Below are positions 5,416-9,347 of a DNA stretch of 9,347 nt, piece by piece. The translations under genes and the position numbers were made by a program. The DNA is taken from the NCBI GenBank assembly GCA_002381945.1, contig DFXY01000008.1:13726-23072 (forward strand), read 5' to 3'. The DNA is from Bacteriovoracaceae bacterium UBA4096 (GTDB taxonomy: Bacteria; Bdellovibrionota; Bacteriovoracia; Bacteriovoracales; Bacteriovoracaceae). Numbering within the stretch: the first letter of the stretch is position 1; every line of letters begins with the position of its first letter. The notes beneath the pieces are model-generated. The model searched no databases. It was not told the origin of the DNA and saw only the letters and a list, made by a program, of their open reading frames with translations.

Positions 5416-6801
5416 TTGGGGATTTCATTCGGATCCATTAATTCAGGTCTGCCTAAGGACATTGTTCAGCAAATCATTGAAGCTGAAAAAATTCCTATTC
5501 AGCAAATGGAAGCGCGCAAAGGGAAAATAAGTGATAAGAAAGCGCTGGTGCAACAGCTTACGAGCTTAGTTGAAAACATGCGTGGAGAAGTTCTAAAAAA
5601 TAAAAATGCCCGAAGCTTACGAGAACTGGCCATTAATACTGGCGATAATAACAATGTTGCAGTTACGGCCGATAAAAACGTCGCAGATCCTGGCAAGTAT
5701 CAATTGGAAGTTGTTCAACTGGCCCAAAAATCCTCGGCCATCAGTAATGGTGTAGAAGATAAAGATAAAACATATGTAGGTGTTGGTTATATTCGTGCTG
5801 TTCTTCCTAACGGCGAAGAAAAAGAAATATATGTTGATGAACACAGTGCCACTCTCACCGGAATTGCCAAACTGATTAACGGCGATAGTGAGTTGGGTAT
5901 GAGGGCCACTGTTGTCAATGATGGTAAAGATTCCGATGAACCATGGCGCATTATGATTTCCATGGCAGATACGGGAGATAATAATAAAGTTGAATTCCCT
6001 TATCTCTATTTAGTTGATGGTGAGGTCGATCTTTTCTTTGAACAGGAAAGACCGGCCCAGGATGCCAAAGTGAAGCTCGATGGATTTGAAATTGAAGTGC
6101 CGAATAATAAAGTCACTGATCTTATCCCGGGTGTAACTATTGATCTCAAGAAAGCCAAACCCGGTGAAGAAATCAACATTGAAATCACCGAAGATATTCA
6201 AAAGATCGGCGGTAAAGTTAGTAGTCTCATTGATAATATTAATAATGTGCTAAAGTTCATTAAAGACCAGAACACTCTCGATGAGAAGACGGATACCTCA
6301 CGAACCCTGGGTGGTGACTTAACCCTTACCACTATTGAAAGCAGAATTCGTTCGGCCATCTTCACTTCTATCCCAACAGATGCTGGGCCAATGAGAATGG
6401 GTGACCTGGGTGTAACCTTCCAGAGGGATGGTTTATTAAAATTAGATCAGGCCAAGTTCGAAGCGGCATTGGCCAAAGATTATAAATCCGTCACACAAAC
6501 ACTCACTGGAAAATATACACTGGAAGGCGGTAAAACCAACGGTTTCATTGATCTTCTGGACGATACGGCAAAAGGTTTACTGAGTCAGCCCAGTGGTGTT
6601 TTAACTACCCGAAAAAGCGGATTACAGAGTCAGGTAAATCAAATTGATCGCCAGATTGTTAATAGACAACGACACATCCAACAGAAAGAAGAAGTTCTTA
6701 AAGCTAAATTTGCCCGACTGGAAGAGACCATCTCTAAAATTCAGGGTCAAGGCGCCGGGTTAGCAGGTTTTGCCGCTACTCCTGGAGTTACACAGTTATG
6801 A
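5416..6801 (+). CDS. fliD: Flagellar filament cap protein FliD (hook-associated protein 2)
   Basis: FliD is exported through the flagellar type III apparatus and forms the pentameric or similar cap at the filament tip, where it folds arriving flagellin. The 461-residue length is normal for the family. The N-terminal FliD domain (about 10-107) has the expected SGLPKDIVQQIIEAEKIPIQQME helix region and GKYQLEVVQLAQ at 93-104. The middle has the family signature RPAQDAKVKLDG (212-223) followed by LIPGVTIDLKKA (236-247). The C-terminal FliD domain runs from about 265, with GDLGVTFQRDGLLKLD at 329-344 and a coiled-coil-forming tail (about 400-445). The variable surface domain (110-210) is acidic and shows no obvious insertion. 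It heads a same-strand operon; fliS follows after 31 nt. The start is TTG, supported by GGAGG at good spacing. Confidence 0.95.
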   Translation: MGISFGSINSGLPKDIVQQIIEAEKIPIQQMEARKGKISDKKALVQQLTSLVENMRGEVLKNKNARSLRELAINTGDNNNVAVTADKNVADPGKYQLEVVQLAQKSSAISNGVEDKDKTYVGVGYIRAVLPNGEEKEIYVDEHSATLTGIAKLINGDSELGMRATVVNDGKDSDEPWRIMISMADTGDNNKVEFPYLYLVDGEVDLFFEQERPAQDAKVKLDGFEIEVPNNKVTDLIPGVTIDLKKAKPGEEINIEITEDIQKIGGKVSSLIDNINNVLKFIKDQNTLDEKTDTSRTLGGDLTLTTIESRIRSAIFTSIPTDAGPMRMGDLGVTFQRDGLLKLDQAKFEAALAKDYKSVTQTLTGKYTLEGGKTNGFIDLLDDTAKGLLSQPSGVLTTRKSGLQSQVNQIDRQIVNRQRHIQQKEEVLKAKFARLEETISKIQGQGAGLAGFAATPGVTQL

Positions 6802-6818
6802 TAAAATACAAGCGACAT

Positions 6819-6828
6819 AGGAGGAGGG
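6819..6828 (+). promoter_or_regulatory. Very strong tandem Shine-Dalgarno of fliS
   Basis: AGGAGGAGGG contains two overlapping anti-16S matches within 4-8 nt of the fliS ATG, the strongest ribosome site in the operon. This fits a need for more chaperone than cap protein, since flagellin is made in large excess; that reading is an inference. Confidence 0.75.
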
Positions 6829-6832
6829 TCCC

Positions 6833-7231
6833 ATGAGCTACGGTTTAGGTGCATACAAAAAAACTTCAGTTGAAACAGCAAGTAAGGAGCAAATCTTACT
6901 CATGCTTTATCAAGCTGCGATCAAGAACTGCAAGAAGGCGATTGAAGCCATTGAGCAGAAAAACCTCGCCAAGAAAGGCGAATACATCGGGAAGATGCAA
7001 GACATTGTTGTGGAGCTTTCAAACAGCCTCGACTTTGAAGTAGGTGGAGATGTTGCCAAGGAATTGGCTTCACTTTACGACTACATCCTCTACTCGAGCA
7101 CCCAAGCAAATATCAAGATTGATAAGACCCATCTTGAAGGTTGTTTAAAAGTGTTAAATACGCTTTATGACGGATGGACTGAGGCAATTAAGAATTTAAA
7201 AACTCAAAACACACCAAGTAAGAGCGCTTAA
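6833..7231 (+). CDS. fliS: Flagellin export chaperone FliS
   Basis: FliS is a cytosolic four-helix-bundle chaperone that binds the C-terminal segment of flagellin, prevents premature polymerisation and helps docking at the FlhA export gate. At 132 residues the length is typical. Family features are visible: an N-terminal GAYKKTSVETASKEQILLML (6-25) with the LYQAAI helix at 25-30, the conserved IVVELSNSLDFEVGGDVAKEL stretch split across 58-78, the LYDYI segment at 81-85, ANIKID at 92-97, and a C-terminal LYDGW helix at 111-115. It follows fliD by 31 nt and its TAA overlaps the next ATG by one base (TAATG), implying translational coupling. FliS next to FliD is the standard arrangement. Confidence 0.95.
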   Translation: MSYGLGAYKKTSVETASKEQILLMLYQAAIKNCKKAIEAIEQKNLAKKGEYIGKMQDIVVELSNSLDFEVGGDVAKELASLYDYILYSSTQANIKIDKTHLEGCLKVLNTLYDGWTEAIKNLKTQNTPSKSA

Positions 7232-7578
7232 TGGAAAAGTTCACCCTCCTTTTCGAAGAATTCTTAATGAAGGCAATCACCATGACTGAATCCATGATTG
7301 CCAAAGATTTTTCTCAAGATGTGCATTTTGAGAATTTCACTTCCAATCGTGAAAGACTCTTTTTGGTGATCGATCAGATATCAAAACAGATTAACTGGAC
7401 AGAAGTCGACGACGAAAAGCGCACTGAGCTTAATCGTCAGATTGATTATATTAAAAAGCTTGATGAGAAGCTGGTAGTAAAGCTCCAGGAGTATCAAGCT
7501 GAAGTCAAAAACGACATCGAGAAGACCGTCAGACAAAAAGAAAACATTAAGGGTTACAATTTAAGTGATGTGAAATAA
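7231..7578 (+). CDS. FliT-like flagellar chaperone
   Basis: Small helical cytosolic protein of 115 residues in the position where fliT normally follows fliD and fliS. FliT proteins are diverse four-helix chaperones of FliD that also contact the export ATPase complex and, in enterobacteria, regulate FlhDC. What is seen: an all-helical, charged sequence with an N-terminal amphipathic helix (FTLLFEEFLMKAITMTESMI, 4-23), a middle NRERLFLVIDQISKQI segment (39-54), and a long Lys/Glu-rich coiled-coil-like helix (about 63-105) ending in a short GYN tail. Sequence resemblance to FliT is modest, so the call rests mainly on size, composition and position. The start overlaps the fliS stop by one base and has only a weak upstream AAGAG, so coupling to fliS is likely. 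The next gene begins immediately after its stop. Confidence 0.72.
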   Translation: MEKFTLLFEEFLMKAITMTESMIAKDFSQDVHFENFTSNRERLFLVIDQISKQINWTEVDDEKRTELNRQIDYIKKLDEKLVVKLQEYQAEVKNDIEKTVRQKENIKGYNLSDVK

Positions 7579-8922
7579 GTGAAAAAGCTTTTAATCATTC
7601 AACAAGATGAAGCTTATTTTCTTTTTGAAACTCTGCAGGTTCTTGAGAAACACTCAAGCGCCTTCAAGGATTTCGAACTCACTCTTTTGGTAGAAGAAAA
7701 ATCTCTTAAAGAAGTCTATGATCATTCAAGCCCTATTATCACAGGGATCAGCTGGAATAAAGATCTCGTAAAAAGCACGCATTTTGATGTCTCGGTTAAT
7801 TTATCCCTGAATGAAGAAAGCTGGGATTTTCACTCTGAAATCGCCTCAAAAACCAAAATTGGACCATACCGAACAGCAGGTCAAATTTACGTTAAGGATC
7901 TATGGTCTTCTTATTTGATGACCTTAAAGGCCAAGGCTCCCTTTTTAACCTTTCATCTCCACGATGTTTATAAAAACATTTTAGGTATAAAAAGTGTTCA
8001 GCACAAAGAGCTTAAAAAAACTGGCATCAGACAAATCGCTTTAGGCGCTACCGCGACTCATCTTTTCTCGGCTGACGAGCAAGAAGCGTTACTACACGAA
8101 CTCTCTCTTAGTTATCCCTATATCCCACTTAAGGATTTAAGTGAAATAGACCTCATCTCTGATCTCTCACAAACCTTATATATTGGACCAGCGACGTTAC
8201 AGGCCTTGAAATTTTGTGCCGCTGGAGGAAGAGGACTATTTCTTTCAAGTAGCTTTCAAGGTTTCAATCTTTTGCCTCACGGCGGTGGTCACCTGTTGGT
8301 GAGTTCTCGGCATCAAAAGTTTAAGGCAGCTGAACTTTTAAAAATGATTGAGAAAGCTGTTCGTTCAGAAAGAATAATTGAAGCCCCATATTCTATATAT
8401 CAAGTCGAGCAAGAGAATATTTTTGGAGCTTATTTAAAAGGGCTCAATACCAGCGATGAGAATTATCCATTTTATCAGTCTCATGTTGTACTCTGGAACT
8501 TTTTATTGAATCTATTTGATGTCAATCTTGAGATAACGAAGTGTAATCTACCGCAATTGAATCTTTTGAAAAATCATCAGGAAGTCCTGAGGAAGTACAT
8601 AAGACTCCATGATTACGCCATGGTTTCTATCGATACTGTTTATCAAGAATCAAGATCCAAAACAGCCGACGGTTCCAAGATTGATGGCCATTTAAAAAAT
8701 CTCATTGAAATTGATAAAATCAGCGATCAGATTGCCCAATCTCATTCCTTTTTAAGACCCTTTCTGGATTTTTATCGTATCAGACGAGGTCAAAATCAAG
8801 GATCAACCCTTTTAGAGCAAGCCCAGTCCAGCTTTTTAACATACTCGGAAGAGCATCAGGCCCTGGAAGCTCTACAAGAATTATTTTCTGTGACTTTAAA
8901 ACAAAACGAAGTTAACATTTGA
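7579..8922 (+). CDS. Glycosyltransferase family 9-like protein in the flagellar operon
   Basis: Probable GT-B fold protein of 447 residues related to ADP-heptose:LPS heptosyltransferases (GT9), acting in the cytoplasm. The N-terminal half looks Rossmann-like (KKLLIIQQDEAYFL, FELTLLVEE), with a heptosyltransferase-like FDVSVNLS (69-76) and KIGPYRTAG (93-101). The C-terminal Rossmann part ends in a region aligning with the GT9 donor-site motif: LYIGPATLQALKFCAAGGRG (200-219), then NLLPHGGGHLLV (230-241). Typical GT9 enzymes have GPDSG or GPDTG where this one has GPATL, so the conserved Asp is missing. Residues about 265-447 are a mainly helical extension not expected in GT9. GTG start directly after the fliT-like stop, with no clear ribosome site, indicates coupling. 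A flagellin or cap glycosyltransferase, or a non-catalytic GT9 relative, are both possible; LPS core synthesis is less likely from the context. Confidence 0.62.
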   Translation: MKKLLIIQQDEAYFLFETLQVLEKHSSAFKDFELTLLVEEKSLKEVYDHSSPIITGISWNKDLVKSTHFDVSVNLSLNEESWDFHSEIASKTKIGPYRTAGQIYVKDLWSSYLMTLKAKAPFLTFHLHDVYKNILGIKSVQHKELKKTGIRQIALGATATHLFSADEQEALLHELSLSYPYIPLKDLSEIDLISDLSQTLYIGPATLQALKFCAAGGRGLFLSSSFQGFNLLPHGGGHLLVSSRHQKFKAAELLKMIEKAVRSERIIEAPYSIYQVEQENIFGAYLKGLNTSDENYPFYQSHVVLWNFLLNLFDVNLEITKCNLPQLNLLKNHQEVLRKYIRLHDYAMVSIDTVYQESRSKTADGSKIDGHLKNLIEIDKISDQIAQSHSFLRPFLDFYRIRRGQNQGSTLLEQAQSSFLTYSEEHQALEALQELFSVTLKQNEVNI

Positions 8923-8933
8923 TTATACATATC

Positions 8934-8938
8934 AAGGA
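8934..8938 (+). promoter_or_regulatory. Shine-Dalgarno deciding the start of the last gene
   Basis: AAGGA lies 8 nt before ATG at 8947. The in-frame ATG at 8938 touches this element and is too close to use it, so 8947 is preferred; the choice changes the N-terminus by three residues. Confidence 0.6.
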
Positions 8939-8946
8939 TGAATTGT

Positions 8947-9347
8947 ATGTCAGTGGTGGCTTCTCCTTCTTGTAATCAAGATTTTCTACTTCAAACGATT
9001 GGTTTAACCTTAGAGTTCTTATCGGATATTATTATCGACATTCAGGTTATCGGTGAATTTACTCCAGAGCGGGAATTCTTCTGGAACCGTCGGGTGACAA
9101 AACTAACCTCTGACATAAGCCAGTATGTGGAACTAACTACCCTTATGTCTAAAACCTTGATGGTAAGATCTAAGCGCACTATCCCGGGGATAAAAGAATC
9201 CCATATTCACTTACTTTTTATCCTTAAGGCCATGAACCAGGCCCAATTGAAACATGACTATGTAGCGCTGGAAGAATTGATTAAGTATGAATTAAAAGAT
9301 AACTTAACCCAGTGGAAAATAGATCTTATCCCCCAGACCAAGAAACT
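8947..9347 (+). CDS. Unrecognised helical protein, 3' end cut by window edge
   Basis: I do not recognise this protein. It starts 24 nt after the glycosyltransferase-like gene on the same strand, so it belongs to the flagellar operon. 133 codons are visible and the frame is open at the right edge. The sequence is soluble and mostly helical, with a hydrophobic helix LQTIGLTLEFLSDIIIDIQVIG (15-36, too polar at its ends to be a confident membrane span), a charged EREFFWNRRVTKLTSDI stretch (41-57), and two further amphipathic helices (about 82-99 and 104-118). There is no signal peptide. The small four-helix character is compatible with a chaperone or regulatory protein of the export system, but this is only a guess from context. 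Confidence 0.7.
   Translation, partial: MSVVASPSCNQDFLLQTIGLTLEFLSDIIIDIQVIGEFTPEREFFWNRRVTKLTSDISQYVELTTLMSKTLMVRSKRTIPGIKESHIHLLFILKAMNQAQLKHDYVALEELIKYELKDNLTQWKIDLIPQTKK

Noticed and set aside
5403..5441. ATG-started 12-codon frame overlapping the fliD start
   Set aside because: It contains the fliD Shine-Dalgarno and has none of its own; could matter only if the transcript starts exactly at its ATG, which is unsupported.
5499..6201. Several minus-strand open frames of 60-75 codons within fliD
   Set aside because: Antisense shadows of a well-conserved FliD frame with no start signals.
6849..7109. Alternative-frame open frames on both strands within fliS
   Set aside because: The FliS frame has family motifs and a strong ribosome site; these are shadows.
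1..9347. CRISPR arrays, insertion sequences, tRNA or rRNA genes, and phage genes
   Set aside because: No regularly spaced repeats, terminal inverted repeats with a transposase, cloverleaf-like RNA or phage proteins were seen; gene content is typical chromosomal.

Overview
The window looks chromosomal and comes from a low-GC, motile Gram-negative bacterium. The flagellar cap/chaperone cluster, an RlmE-type 23S rRNA methyltransferase and the A/T-rich codon use suggest a delta-proteobacteria-like lineage, with Bdellovibrionota (Bacteriovorax/Peredibacter type) as my best guess. That placement rests on the general look of the proteins, not on a search. No mobile element, CRISPR array, tRNA or rRNA was seen.

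Left part (1-3640), housekeeping genes. On the minus strand, rlmE is followed 7 nt later by a secreted penicillin-binding transpeptidase that runs off the left edge; the two probably form an operon. rlmE diverges from nth (endonuclease III) across a 54-bp spacer. Both genes there have an extended -10 box ending exactly 6 nt before the start codon, and a perfect 9-bp inverted repeat covers the promoters. nth converges on a CysQ/inositol-monophosphatase family gene and the two overlap by 86 bp. Upstream of cysQ is a small orphan gene (78 aa, TTG start) with its own promoter, leader hairpin and strong terminator.

Middle (3648-5415). A 513-residue polytopic membrane protein on the minus strand, weakly resembling GT-C glycosyltransferases, diverges from the flagellar operon. 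The 226-bp divergent spacer holds a long terminator-like hairpin with no obvious gene to terminate.

Right part (5416-9347), a tight plus-strand flagellar operon: fliD (filament cap, TTG start), fliS (flagellin chaperone), a FliT-like chaperone, a GT9/heptosyltransferase-like protein with a degenerate donor-site motif, and an unrecognised helical protein cut by the window edge. fliD and the two chaperones serve filament export and capping. The glycosyltransferase-like gene abuts the fliT-like gene without a gap, so a role in filament or flagellin modification is the obvious hypothesis. No complete, clearly new multi-gene system is evident. The most interesting items are the divergent leaderless-type promoters with their operator-like repeat, the unusual GT9-like gene in the fliDST operon, and the orphan hairpin.
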